Part shown: positions 36,002 through 45,192 of the stretch, in pieces
Position numbering within the stretch: the stretch's first letter is position 1
How the letters are laid out: each line of letters opens with the position of its first letter
DNA from: Thraustochytrium sp. TN22
Taxonomy: Eukaryota > Sar > Bigyra > Thraustochytrida > Thraustochytriidae
Direction of reading: 5' to 3'
NCBI GenBank assembly: GCA_013306675.1
Contig: JABLUY010000039.1
Location: 1 to 64,000 of the forward strand
DNA: 64,000 nt
The notes under the pieces: model-generated
The model's input: the letters and a program-made list of their open reading frames with translations, nothing else
Told to the model about the DNA's origin: nothing
Database searches by the model: none
Made by a program: the position numbers and the translations under genes

Positions 36002-37366
36002 TTAATGGGAGAACAGGGGTCTAGTGCGAGCGCATGCCGACCGCATGCCGTGCTGCATGATCTCGCTGGCGATCTGCTTCATCTTCTCGTAGTGCTCGCG
36101 CTTGTAGACGCGGCGAGAGCCGTCCGCGGGCCTCGGGACGAGGCCGTGGAAGCGGCGGTTGAAGCGCGAGCCGCACTCGAGTTGGACCTTCTTGGATGCG
36201 TCCGGGTCCGGGTGGTTGGCGAGCAGGTTCGAGAGGCCGACGTCTTCCATGACCTGGGACCAGTAGACCTGGCCCTCCTCGCCCTGCGCGCCGACGTCAC
36301 TGGTGGAGCGGATGGCTGCCATGTCGAAGCCGCTGCTGCTTTGCTCCCCGCCATATCCGCCGTAGTTGCCCGCGAAGACGAAGTCCGGCGCGGCGGCGCT
36401 CCCACCAGGGCGGGGCGCCGCCGCGCCCGCTGCAGAGAGAGACGGCGGAAGCGTCACTTGCGTGGGGCGGAACGGGGCCTGCTCGGACGCCGCGGTGGTG
36501 CTGCCGCTGCTGCTACCGGGGGCGGCCGCAGGGCTGCAGAAGTCGAGGCGGCCGTCCTTTTGCGCCTGCTGCGCAAGCTTGACGAAGACCATGGGGACCA
36601 GGTCTCGCATTTCATCGCGCGCGGCCTCCGGGTAGGTGTAGACGGGGAAGCTGCGGCTCAGCGAGTCGCTCTTCTCCACGTCGCCGCGGCCGTGCGAGCG
36701 CGTCCAGACGCCGTTGAAGAGCGCCTCGGCCTTCTTGGCGACGTAGGTGAGCTTCTCGATGCCAAACTCCGCCAACACGTCGCTCATGTGGACGCGCCGC
36801 ACCTTGGCCGGGGCCGCGGCCTCGTCGTCCTCGTCGCCGCTGAGGTCGTCCATGGCGTCCAGCAAGGAGCGCTTCGACGGCCGACCGCCGCGCGCGCCGT
36901 CGCTGCCGGTCTCATCCGCCGTCTTCTCCTCTTCCTCCTCATCGTCGTCGTCTTGCTGCGGGACTTCCTGCGGCACCGCCGCGGCGTTTGCCTTGGCGCG
37001 GCTGGCTGCCTCCTTCTGGTTGGCACGGAACCGGAAGCGCTCCAGGACGCCGTCGTCGTAGAGCCCGGCGAGGTCCGCGTTCTTCTCCCAGGCCGGCTGG
37101 CTGGCGAGCTTGATGGCGGTCGCGTATTGGTTGCAGACAAGGTGGACGGCGAGAGGGTTCTTCATGGTCTCGCCGCCCGTGTCGATGCTGGTGAGGTCCG
37201 CGAGCTGCTTGAGGCTCTCGACGAACTCCTCCTGGTCTTCGCCGGGCAGCGGGCTGTGCTTGCTGCCCTTGCCCCGGGCCTTGGCCTGGTCCGGGAAGTA
37301 GGTGTCCAGCAGCTTGCGGTAGCAGTGGCTGTAATAGCGCTTGGACGACAGCACGGACTTGACCAT
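36002..37366 (-). CDS. unknown protein of the compact block
   Basis: A 454-residue hydrophilic protein with no recognised domain. It has an acidic segment (QQDDDDEEEEEK, about residue 160), a second acidic cluster (LSGDEDDEAAA), a middle region rich in Pro/Ala/Ser and a basic, His-containing C-terminus (VYKREHYEKMKQIASEIM). There are no membrane helices or signal peptide. Mixed acidic low-complexity and folded-looking segments fit a nuclear or virion-internal protein, but this is a guess. It is transcribed in the same direction as the neighbouring nuclease-kinase and subtilase. Confidence 0.55.
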   Translation of the reverse strand: MVKSVLSSKRYYSHCYRKLLDTYFPDQAKARGKGSKHSPLPGEDQEEFVESLKQLADLTSIDTGGETMKNPLAVHLVCNQYATAIKLASQPAWEKNADLAGLYDDGVLERFRFRANQKEAASRAKANAAAVPQEVPQQDDDDEEEEEKTADETGSDGARGGRPSKRSLLDAMDDLSGDEDDEAAAPAKVRRVHMSDVLAEFGIEKLTYVAKKAEALFNGVWTRSHGRGDVEKSDSLSRSFPVYTYPEAARDEMRDLVPMVFVKLAQQAQKDGRLDFCSPAAAPGSSSGSTTAASEQAPFRPTQVTLPPSLSAAGAAAPRPGGSAAAPDFVFAGNYGGYGGEQSSSGFDMAAIRSTSDVGAQGEEGQVYWSQVMEDVGLSNLLANHPDPDASKKVQLECGSRFNRRFHGLVPRPADGSRRVYKREHYEKMKQIASEIMQHGMRSACARTRPLFSH

Positions 37367-37559
37367 GGAGTCGTCGCTCCCATCCGAGTTGTCGCTCTCG
37401 TTGCCGGAATCGATGTCGAGTCAGTCGGCGTCGGCCACCTTTGCCGGCATGGTTCTCAGTCAGTAGTTTGTCCGGGGGCGCGCGTGGTGCGGTGAGGCGT
37501 TGCTCGTTTGCCGGCGGCCACCGCGCCGCCGGCGACCAGCGCCCCGCCCCCGGCGCGGC

Positions 37560-37650
37560 ATCGGCCTTGCCCATCGCGCGGCCCATCGCGCGGCCCGTCG
37601 CGCGGCACATCGCGCGGCGCATCGCGCGGCGCATTGCGTGGCCCGCCTAA
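37560..37650. repeat. 12-nt tandem repeat
   Basis: About seven GCGCGGCCCATC-like units between the unknown gene and the subtilase gene. The rest of the 37367-37695 gap shows nothing. Confidence 0.8.
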
Positions 37651-37695
37651 CTACCATTGTTCCCCTGGTTCCCCGCAAGTGGCGGCAGTAGCGTG

Positions 37696-39468
37696 TCAGC
37701 CGCCTCTTTCGCTCGCGCGCTGGTGCCGCGCGCCGGCGCGGGCGGCGGCGGCGGAGCCGCTGCTTGGCTTGCGGAGTCCGGGGGTGTTTGGAGGTGGCCG
37801 AGGTGCTGCCTTCGCGGTGCCGGCGGCGCCGGCGGTCGCGCGAGCGTAGGCTCGGTACAGGAGCCGCGCGATGACGGCAGCGAGGAGGACTGCGGCGACG
37901 GCGAGCAGGATGATGACCAGCCTGTTGCCCGAGCTCGATGCATAGACGGTGCCGTCCATGCCCACGCCGATGCCGCCGTCGTAGGCGGCGACGGCGGCGC
38001 CGCCCGTGCGCACCTCTTCAGGGAGCGCAAGGAAGCGCTGCGTCGTGCTGCTCGCCATGTACTGGTCTCCGTCGTCCTGGATCATGACTTCTTGGCCGCC
38101 CGTGGTCATGAGGTAGTCGATGACCTGGGCTGCAGTGTGCGTCGGCTGCTGCGAGAAGCGCAGGGCGACGAGCGAGACGAACAGCGGCGTGGCGAAGCTC
38201 GTGCCGTCGATGCCGCGGTAGCCTGAGCCCTCGCTCAGGGCGCAGACCGTGGAGCCGTGCATGAAGCCGTGCACGCAGGCGCCAAAGTTGGTGTAACTTG
38301 CGTAGCGCTTGTCGCCTCCGTCGTAGTAGGAGGCGCCGATCGCGACGAAGGGCAGGTCGCCGTAGCCGTACGGGGTGACGGCGAAGCGCGACTGCGGCCA
38401 GAAGGCGTAGCCGACGTACTCCTCGCCGTCCGCAGCGGTGAAGTCGAGGGGCTCGGTCGCGTCGCATGCGTTGAGGTTCTCGTTTCCGGCCGCGACCACG
38501 AAGGCGAGCTGCGGGTGCTCGGCGCGGAGGGCTTCCAGGATGTCGTCCAGGGCCTCGTTGGCCGCTTGCACTGCCTCCATGTCCTCTTGCTCCAGCTCGC
38601 TGTACTCGAGCGCGAAGCTCATGTTGACCACGACGGGCCGCGACGAGTTGTCGCAGATGTCGTCGATGAAGCCGAGGTCCTGCGTGGTGGAGGTGCTCAG
38701 GGCGAGCAGGACCAGGTTGCTGCCTGACGCGAGGCCCACGTTCTTGCCGCAGCACGTCGACGCCACGGCCGCGCCGTGCCAGTCGTGCAGCGAGTAGATG
38801 TTGTCGCCGTCGTCGTCCTCGTCAAAGTTGACCAGCACCGGCGGCCCGCCGGCCCGGCTTGCGAACTCTTCGCGCTGCAGCTCGGTTGTGTCGGACGGGA
38901 AGAAGTCCCAGACGACGACCGTCACGCCGCCGCCGTTGTTCGTCACATTGGTCTTGGCCGTGTCGAGCGAGTCCACGATGGAGACCTGACTGTTGGCTTG
39001 GCTGGCGGAACACGCCTCGTCCGTGCCCACGATGGCCACGCCCGAGACGCCGTCCACGGTCGCCGAGGTCACCAGCGAGCGCTTCAGCGGCGCCGGCGTC
39101 GCGAGGTCCACGCCCTCGAGGGCCGCAACCAGCTCTGACGCCTTGAAGCCCGCGGCCAGCCGCTCGCGCGGCACCTCCACCAGCACAGTGTCCTCGAATC
39201 GGTTGGAGTGCTTCTCCACGATGCGCAGGCCCCACTTGTCACCTTGCAGCTCGCGCTCCAGCTCCCGGTAGGCCTCGGTCTCGATCTCGAAGTCCGGGTC
39301 CAGGGTCAGCAGGTACTGGCGGCCTGCTGGCGCCTCGCCGCGCAGCACGCGCGCGCGCTGTGCAGGGTCTACCCAGGCGCCTGCGCTGGTGCCCGACTCC
39401 CGCCAGCGACCGCGCCGCTCCATGCGCTTCTGCACGCGCGCCTTGCGCCGCTCGTTCATGGTCATCAT
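37696..39468 (-). CDS. membrane-anchored subtilisin-like serine protease
   Basis: A 590-residue S8-family protease. The catalytic triad is readable: Asp in VVVWDFFPSD (about 184), His in DWHGAAVAST (about 228) and Ser in GTSFATPLF (about 421). The oxyanion-hole Asn is in VVAAGNEN (about 324). Residues about 50-150 resemble an inhibitor prodomain. A hydrophobic helix near the C-terminus (LVIILLAVAAVLLAAVIARL, about 513-533) anchors it in a membrane, followed by a Pro/Arg tail. The first of three close Met codons (39468) is taken as the start; the frame upstream to 39741 reads as antisense of the next gene. No clear signal peptide. The substrate is unknown. Confidence 0.8.
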   Translation of the reverse strand: MMTMNERRKARVQKRMERRGRWRESGTSAGAWVDPAQRARVLRGEAPAGRQYLLTLDPDFEIETEAYRELERELQGDKWGLRIVEKHSNRFEDTVLVEVPRERLAAGFKASELVAALEGVDLATPAPLKRSLVTSATVDGVSGVAIVGTDEACSASQANSQVSIVDSLDTAKTNVTNNGGGVTVVVWDFFPSDTTELQREEFASRAGGPPVLVNFDEDDDGDNIYSLHDWHGAAVASTCCGKNVGLASGSNLVLLALSTSTTQDLGFIDDICDNSSRPVVVNMSFALEYSELEQEDMEAVQAANEALDDILEALRAEHPQLAFVVAAGNENLNACDATEPLDFTAADGEEYVGYAFWPQSRFAVTPYGYGDLPFVAIGASYYDGGDKRYASYTNFGACVHGFMHGSTVCALSEGSGYRGIDGTSFATPLFVSLVALRFSQQPTHTAAQVIDYLMTTGGQEVMIQDDGDQYMASSTTQRFLALPEEVRTGGAAVAAYDGGIGVGMDGTVYASSSGNRLVIILLAVAAVLLAAVIARLLYRAYARATAGAAGTAKAAPRPPPNTPGLRKPSSGSAAAARAGARHQRASERGG

Positions 39469-39561
39469 CACGACTGCTCGTGCGCTGCGTTGGCGTTGAC
39501 AGAACTTTCTCCGGGCACTGCCACTGGAGATAATCTTCGCCCGCCGTCGCCGGTCATCGCA

Positions 39562-39918
39562 ATGCAGTCCTCGCAGGTCGAGGTCTTGCCCATGATCTCG
39601 CTGTCGCCGGACGCCACGGGCGCACTGACTGCTGCAGCGCCCGCTCCACCGCGCCGCCGCCGTCGCCGTGCTCGCCACGCCCTGCCGCCACCTCCGCCGC
39701 CGCCGCCCGTGCGGCGCCGCGTGGCGCCGCGCCGGGTGCACCCGGTTGCGAGCGCGCTCGAACTGCAGGTGGACAAGCTCGCGGCCGCGCAGCGCAGGTC
39801 ACGGCGTGTCTTCGCCTTGTGCTTCTTGGTCATGGTCACGGTCATGCTGGTGGGCGGCGGGATCATGGCCTACGTCATGCGCGACGACCTGCGCGACTTC
39901 TTCACGACGGGCATGTGA
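39562..39918 (+). CDS. small C-terminally anchored membrane protein
   Basis: A 118-residue protein. A Pro/Arg-rich N-terminal half (PPRRRRRRARHALPPPPPPP) leads to a short amphipathic stretch and one membrane helix near the C-terminus (FALCFLVMVTVMLVGGGIMA), then a short tail. It is divergent from the subtilase gene, with about 94 nt between starts, so they may share a promoter region. No family recognised. Confidence 0.55.
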   Translation: MQSSQVEVLPMISLSPDATGALTAAAPAPPRRRRRRARHALPPPPPPPPVRRRVAPRRVHPVASALELQVDKLAAAQRRSRRVFALCFLVMVTVMLVGGGIMAYVMRDDLRDFFTTGM

Positions 39919-40041
39919 TGCGGCGACGCGCGCGCGGCGCGGGCGTCATCGGGATTGGCGGTGGCGTGCTTAGGGGAGTGCCTGGGCCCGGCATCCGAGT
40001 CGGCAGTCTGGGATTGACATGGCGCCACGCCGTCGCTTCTT

Positions 40042-40653
40042 ATGGCATCCTCCTCCCTCCGTGCTATCCACCGCGAGCTCGCGCATGCACTCCCACCGGG
40101 TGTGCCGCTGAGCCAGGAGGCGGCCAGTGCGATAAGGATGAGTGCGGTCGAGCCGGACAGTGGCCTCGAGATCGACTTTGACCTCGTGTGGCCAGTCTTG
40201 GGCTACTCCAGGAAGGATTCCGCGCTGCGCGCCATCACGTCCAATGAGGCCTACTTCCAGTCTGGTCGGGACTACGTCGTGACGCAGGTGCCTCGAGAGC
40301 CCCAGCAGCCCGGGCGCGCGAGGCACCGGGTCATGCTCACGTCCCGCTGCTTCGCGCGTTTCCTTGCGCTCGCGCGCACGCGTGAGTCGGTGGCGCTCGT
40401 TGCGTTCTTTGCCAAGCTCGGTGTTGCGCATTACCGTCTCTTCATGGACGACGAGCGAGCGCGGGGTGGCGTCGGCCCGAGCGCTATCCCGGCCCGCTAT
40501 CACGAGCACAAGGCTCTCGCCGAGGCCGCGCTTGCCGAGGAGCTGCGCAACGCTGCGGAGGAGCGTGTCGCGGCTGCGCGCGACGCCGCGTCGCATGCGA
40601 GTGTGGTTGCGCGCCTTGCGCGCGACTTGCGCGGCCGCAGCGGCGGGGTATGA
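40042..40653 (+). CDS. MSV199/KilA-N-like (antirepressor-type) domain protein
   Basis: A 203-residue protein. Residues about 45-125 read IDFDLVWPVLGYSRKDSA, F.SGRDYVV and HRVMLTSRCFARFLALARTR. This order (D-W-LGY, f..g.Dy, then LT..cFk.l.ml..T) is the pattern of MSV199/AntA/KilA-N-type domains in large DNA viruses and phage antirepressors. The C-terminal third is an Ala/Arg/Glu-rich helix, probably a coiled coil (EERVAAARDAASHASVVARL). The expected role is DNA binding or regulation. It is the best hint that the block has a viral source. The start is the ATG at 40042. Confidence 0.55.
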   Translation: MASSSLRAIHRELAHALPPGVPLSQEAASAIRMSAVEPDSGLEIDFDLVWPVLGYSRKDSALRAITSNEAYFQSGRDYVVTQVPREPQQPGRARHRVMLTSRCFARFLALARTRESVALVAFFAKLGVAHYRLFMDDERARGGVGPSAIPARYHEHKALAEAALAEELRNAAEERVAAARDAASHASVVARLARDLRGRSGGV

Positions 40654-40838
40654 GGCGCGAGAGATGGATGGGGGGGCGGCGGCGGAGAGCAACTGATTGT
40701 TTCATTTTCTTCGAGTCATTCTGTTTTTCTTTACCACTGAAAATAACAGCGTGCCTCGTCAACCTGGGCACAGCCCTTTGTGCCGTCCGATCGACGTGTG
40801 CTCGCCGCTTGGCAAGGTCCCTTCGCCCTTTATTATCT

Positions 40839-41930
40839 TCATGACTTCGCCTGGATCTCACCGTCGTTCTTGCCGTTCTGTGCGTCGGTGTCGTCCTCCT
40901 CTTCGTCTTCCTCTTCGACTGTGACACGAATGCCGTCGCGGCGCAAACCGAGGTCAAAGAGCGTCTGGCTACGCATCTCGTCCTCATGCAAGTCGGAGGA
41001 GAAGCGCCGGTTGGGCGGCAGCACGATCTCGAAAGAGCGCGCGTGCACGCAGCGCGGGTCCGTGAGGGCGACCCAGCGCATGAGGTCCAGCAGGCGGTCC
41101 TCGGGGCGGAAGCGTCGCGAGAAGCGGCCGGCGGGCACCATGAGCTTGAGCACGACGGCGTCCTGGTCGCCCTCGTCTGCCTCGGGCGGCATGGAATCAG
41201 CCCACGACGCCACAATCCGCTCGCGCCGCGCGCGCTGCTCTTGGCGCTCGAGCACCTTGCGGTTCTTCTCGCGCTCGGCGCGATCCTGCTCCCGCTTTTC
41301 GCGCCTGCGCTGCGCCTCCTTGGCGCGGTCCGCGGCGAGGGACTGCTCGTAGGCCTCGTTTTGCTCGTTGCGCAGCTGGGTCGCCTCCATGCTCTTGGAC
41401 TGCTCGATTGCCTTCTTCAGGTCCGCCGCATAAGCCGCCTCGGCGCTGTGAATGGCTGACATGGACGGGTGCAGCTCCTGGTGCGTGTTGAGCACGGGGT
41501 AGTGGTGGCTGAAGCCCAGCTGGGCGACCGCGTCGTCCACGTAGTCGCCATCGTCCTCGTCCTCCCCGAGCCACGCGGCCTCGGGCGCCATGCGCTGTTG
41601 CAAGAGCGCCGCGGCCGCTGCGGCGCGTCTCGGCGGCCGTTCGTGGCCTCCGCGTGACCTCGGCCCTGTCCTCGCGCGCTTCCCGGCCGGTTGCTGCGCC
41701 CGCTCGGGCGACGTGAGGTCCTCCGCGTCAGCCTCGCGCCGCCGCCGCCGCCGTCGGCCTCGCTGCCCGTTCGCAGCCGGCGAGCTCGGCAGCACCTGCA
41801 CGTCGTCCGCGTCGCCGGCGCCGCCCTCATCCTCGTCCACGAGGTCCACCACGCGCGCCGTTCGCCGTGCGCCCGTCGCTGCAGCCGACGAGGACGAGGA
41901 CGAGGACGACGAGGACGAGGACGAGCTCAT
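40839..41930 (-). CDS. UBX-domain protein, FAF1/FAF2-like C-terminal half
   Basis: A 363-residue likely adaptor of the AAA ATPase p97/CDC48. It has a poly-Ser start (residues 2-15), a basic NLS-like stretch (RGRRRRRRR), a UIM-like helix (DLKKAIEQSKSME) and a charged coiled coil with the FAF-type NEAYEQSLAADRAKEAQRR. The C-terminal UBX beta-grasp domain is at about 262-345 (VVLKLMVPAGRFSRRFRPED, then LGLRRDGIRVTVEEE). The p97-contact loop, normally FPR, reads PPNRRF here, so p97 binding may be weak or altered. It lacks the thioredoxin-like UAS domain of full FAF proteins. The acidic C-terminal tail is DEEEDDTD. Confidence 0.85.
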   Translation of the reverse strand: MSSSSSSSSSSSSSSAAATGARRTARVVDLVDEDEGGAGDADDVQVLPSSPAANGQRGRRRRRRREADAEDLTSPERAQQPAGKRARTGPRSRGGHERPPRRAAAAAALLQQRMAPEAAWLGEDEDDGDYVDDAVAQLGFSHHYPVLNTHQELHPSMSAIHSAEAAYAADLKKAIEQSKSMEATQLRNEQNEAYEQSLAADRAKEAQRRREKREQDRAEREKNRKVLERQEQRARRERIVASWADSMPPEADEGDQDAVVLKLMVPAGRFSRRFRPEDRLLDLMRWVALTDPRCVHARSFEIVLPPNRRFSSDLHEDEMRSQTLFDLGLRRDGIRVTVEEEDEEEDDTDAQNGKNDGEIQAKS

Positions 41931-42695
41931 GGCGCACGCGCCCTCCGCTCTCCGCTCGCGCCGCGCCGCGCCTCGGGCTGGCCAGCCGCGCGCCCCGGCG
42001 CAGGGCCGCGTCCCGCGCCGCCGCCCCCCGCCCTGCGCCGCGCGACCGCGCCAGAGAGTTCGTTCGCGCGAGGCGTAGCGGCTTTGCCGGCGCCAGCGGC
42101 GGCGTCCTGTACAGCGACCTCGAGAACGACGGCGCCGCCGACGACGAGGACAATCACCACGATGGCGGACGACAACGATGACGACGAAGAGGAGGAGCAG
42201 GAGGAGGAGAATGTTGTCACTGGCATGATGGGGATGGCGACGAAGGGGGAATGCCTTGCGAGCGAATCGTGATGGCGCGTCCTTCCTCGCACGAGCTCGA
42301 GGTCGCCGACGGTTGCGAACGTTGCTTCAAAGCGCACGACGCCGCACGACGTCGCACGACGAGCAAGCTTGGCGAAGCCGCGTGCATAGCGCTTGTGCCA
42401 AGCGGCGTGTCTTTGCAGGTGTTCCGAGTCGGAGTCGTCGGAGCTGGACCAGATGGGGGAGTGCGGAGGGAGCCCGGAGGGTGCGTGTGTGCGTGTGTAT
42501 GTTGTGGTTGGCCTCTGCGGCGGCGGCGGCAACACATTCTGTCTGTCTGCAGAGGCCGCGGCGATGCATGCTGTGTGGCACATGATGTCGCACCAAGGGA
42601 AGGCGGGAGACGCTTTTGATCTTGACTGCGAGACATTTTTGTCGCAGGCGTAAGTTACTTTCTTTATCTTGGATGATTCACACATACACACACGA
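41931..42695. other. spacer upstream of the UBX gene
   Basis: No convincing gene. A short acidic plus-strand ORF at about 42162-42272 (MADDNDDDEEEEQEEE) and a longer minus-strand frame overlapping the UBX leader are both doubtful. Confidence 0.45.
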
Positions 42696-43536
42696 TCATG
42701 CTTCGGCAGGAGAGGCGAGGCGCGCAGGGTCGCGCAGAGTGATTGGTGAGCAGGTCTCAAAAATCAAAAAGTCATTGTCGAGGCGCCAGGCCCAGTTGTC
42801 GGCGCGGCGCGAGGCGACGAGCAGCGGCAGGCCGGAGAGCACGAGACCGCCTAGGCTGTGGTCGGCGCGCCAGTGGAACTCGCGGCTCTGGCCCTCGACC
42901 AGCGAGCCGTGGACCTGCTCGAAGCGCTCGAGCGGGTCTTGCTGCGGGCCGACGGCCCACGGGTTGGCCTCGCGGTCGGCGTCGGACGCGTAGCGGCTGT
43001 ACGAGCCGTCGGGGTTGAACTTGCGCACCATGGCCGGGTCGTTGGGGCCGACGCCTTCCGGGTCCCAGCCGAAGAGCTGCACGATGCCGAACTTGAGGCG
43101 CATGTGGAAGACCATCGTGGGCAGCTCCAGCTCCAGCGCGGCGAGCGAGCTGTCGCGCGCGGCGACCCTGGACTCAAAGAAGCTGGCGATGCCGGGCGCC
43201 TCGCGCAGGGCGGCCGGCACGCACGCCTTGTCGCGCCACAGCTCCTCGCAGCGCTCGCGCCAGAGGGCCTGGTTCCGGACCGTGGCCTCGCAGAGCGCCT
43301 CGCAGCAGACCCCGAGCCTGTGCAGTGGCCGCCATCTCGTGAGTCAGCGCCCAGCGCAGCGAGCGCGCGAGCGACCAGCCTCGGCGCGCGCGCGGGCCGC
43401 GGGCGCGCGCGCGCGCGCGCGACCGCGCTCACGAGCTCACGAGCGAACTAACGTACCGCACCAGGTCCTCCGCCGTGAGCAGCTGCAGCGTCGCGAGCAG
43501 CACGCCGGCCGGCATCCGCGCCAGCACGTCCGCCAT
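42696..43536 (-). CDS. F-box protein, two exons
   Basis: Predicted substrate receptor of an SCF-type ubiquitin ligase. I read exon 1 as 43536-43457 and exon 2 as 43317-42696, giving 233 residues. Exon 1 reads MADVLARMPAGVLLATLQLL, then TAEDLVR. Splicing joins it to LGVCCEALCEATVRNQALWR, completing a canonical F-box (L..LP..VL...L..L...DL.RLG.VC......A....LWR) that no unspliced frame gives. The rest (about 185 residues, with FHMRLKFGIVQLFGWDPEG) is an unrecognised substrate-binding domain. The divergent neighbour SDHAF1 starts 400 nt away. The start could lie upstream if another exon exists. Confidence 0.7.
43318..43456 (-). other. intron of the F-box gene, 139 nt
   Basis: Starts GTACGT and ends CACAG on the minus strand. 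The phases match (CG plus G restores an Arg codon) and splicing restores an uninterrupted F-box. Very GC-rich, with a long CG-alternating tract at 43396-43425. Confidence 0.7.
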
Positions 43537-43936
43537 CGCGCCCGCGCGCGCCGCGCCGCCCTTGCGCAGCGCGCCTGCGCTCGCGGGCGCGTCCGCGGCG
43601 CCGCCGCCCGCGCCCGCGCCGCCGCCGCGCGCGCGCGCGCCGGGGCGGCTCTGGCGCCGGCCCGGCGCAGGCGCAGCCGGAGCAGGGCGCGGCCAGCAGC
43701 AGGCAGCAGGCGGAGGGCGCGCGCGCCGCCGCCGGCAGCGGGCGCTTGGCGGGGCGCGCGAGCTGCATCGCGGCGCGGCGCTCGACGCCGAACTGCGGCC
43801 GCCCCGCGGCGCCCTCCCCGGCGCCGGCGGCGCAGCGGCTGCGGCGGGGCGGCCGAGACGAGGCGGCCAGCCCGGGGGCGACGGCGCGTGGCCTTCCGTC
43901 CGCCCCGTTGAGCGGACCTAGTCCACCACCATCATC
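43537..43936. other. divergent promoter region, GC-rich
   Basis: Lies between the starts of the F-box gene and SDHAF1. Dense CpG and GC repeats (for example 43600-43640); no gene assigned. Confidence 0.5.
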
Positions 43937-44257
43937 ATGGTCGTGGCCATCCGGCACTCGGGCCTGCAGAAGGACGTGCTGCGCCTGTACCGCCGCGCGC
44001 TGCGGCTCGCGCGCGTCAAGGACGGCGCCGGAGCCGCGGCCGGCGCCGGGGCCGGCGGCAGCAACGCAGCGGGGGGCGTAGCGGGCGCCTCCAACTTCGA
44101 GACGGTGCGCGCGAGGTTTCGTGAGGACGCCGGCAGCGTAGATCGCAAGGACTTTCGCAGCATCGAGTTTCTCCTGCGCCAGGGCGAGCGACGCGTCGAG
44201 GACCTCGCTCGCGCTGACGTCTCGCGCGTCTCTGTCTTCAAGGTGAACCGCTCCTGA
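43937..44257 (+). CDS. SDHAF1: succinate dehydrogenase assembly factor 1 (LYR protein)
   Basis: A 106-residue LYR-motif protein of the mitochondrial matrix. In known systems SDHAF1 helps insert iron-sulfur clusters into the SDHB subunit of complex II. Visible signature: RHSGLQKDVLRLYRRALR with the LYR triplet at residues 17-19. After a Gly/Ala linker of about 30 residues come RARFREDAGSVDRKDFRSIE and FLLRQGERRVEDL, which align with the second half of animal SDHAF1. The linker insertion is unusual; animal homologues join the two parts with about ten residues. No cleavable presequence is obvious, as is common for LYR proteins. Confidence 0.85.
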   Translation: MVVAIRHSGLQKDVLRLYRRALRLARVKDGAGAAAGAGAGGSNAAGGVAGASNFETVRARFREDAGSVDRKDFRSIEFLLRQGERRVEDLARADVSRVSVFKVNRS

Positions 44258-45192
44258 TGATGAGTTAGCCTAGTTGGTGATGAGCGACCAGAACATCGAT
44301 CGATCGTGGTCGATCGACAAGCATCGACAAGCATCGACGACCAAATATTGATGACGCCCGGTGCCGCCGACGACGCCCGGTGACTTGACCGTGGCGACCG
44401 TGGCCGACCGTGACGCTTGCAGTGCCGGGTTCCGCTTGCAGTGGGCCTTGATTCACCGGTGCGAGCGATCATGCGAGCCGCAGCGAGCCGAGCCGAGCGA
44501 GCCGCAGGCTGACCAGTGCCCGCGGCTGGAGTGCCCGGTCGGTGCACTCAGGTGTGTAAACATCCGAGTCTCTGACAAGGCAAGCTGGCAACCACAATGT
44601 CAAACGTTACGTCGCCTTCAAGTTGCTCAGGCTCAGCTGGCTGACCATGGTAACTGTGACTGCCCGGCCGCATTATTGCAGTGCAGTCTGCACTGCAACC
44701 AGTGCAGAGCCCATCATGCGCTCGCCTTGCGACACTAGTGAGGCCACGACTGCGCTCCATCACCACTGCACCGCCGTGCCTGGAAGACATGGACGAGTGA
44801 CAAGAGAAGCCCGCCATGAACAACCAGCGCTCGCTGCAGCCAGACGGCCTGCTGAGCACGGCCTCCACCAGCAGCAGCGCCTTTTCTGGCCCGAGTTTCG
44901 CAGCGAGCTGCAATGAGCAGCATTGCAACTTCCACCATGATTGGCGCATCGCTGCGCAGGCAAGGCCAGGTCCACGATGGAGTCGACGACCTGCGGCCCG
45001 CGGGTTGATGGCAGGTGCGCGAGCGCGAGCGTGACGACGCTGAAGGTTGTCTGGTGGCGTCGCTGATCAGGAGGCTGTGGATTCTTGCTTCGCAGCAGCC
45101 CGACTCGGACCCGGACTCGGAGCACCAGTGGCGCGCAGGTCTCCGTCGCGGCGCGGCCAGGCGAGCGCGCGGGCGCACGAGCGGCGGCCAGC
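44258..45192. other. spacer upstream of polyprenyl synthase gene
   Basis: No gene seen. Short GATC/CATCGA-rich repeats at 44295-44340 and GTGCAGT/TGCA repeats around 44675-44710. Confidence 0.5.

Larger units (their letters stand above)
30490..40700. other. compact intronless gene block, possible old giant-virus-derived island
   Basis: Eight closely packed, intronless genes on both strands with gaps mostly of 50-330 nt, in contrast to 0.4-2 kb spacers elsewhere. Contents are a small membrane protein, DXD glycosyltransferase, Gln-rich membrane protein, nuclease-kinase, unknown protein, membrane-anchored subtilase, small membrane protein and an MSV199/KilA-N-like protein. The last family is chiefly known from large DNA viruses and phages. 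No major capsid protein, polymerase, packaging ATPase or end repeats are seen. If viral, it is a captured fragment whose genes mostly look whole; the host-like GC suggests it is not recent. The alternative is an ordinary run of host genes. Confidence 0.35.

Noticed and set aside
41927-42760. 277-codon minus-strand ORF upstream of the UBX gene
   Set aside because: Composition changes abruptly along it (Ser-rich, then Gly/Arg-rich), no domain is seen and it overlaps the likely UBX promoter. A short middle part (SSDDSDSEHLQRHAAWHKRY) looks protein-like but is too little to support a gene.
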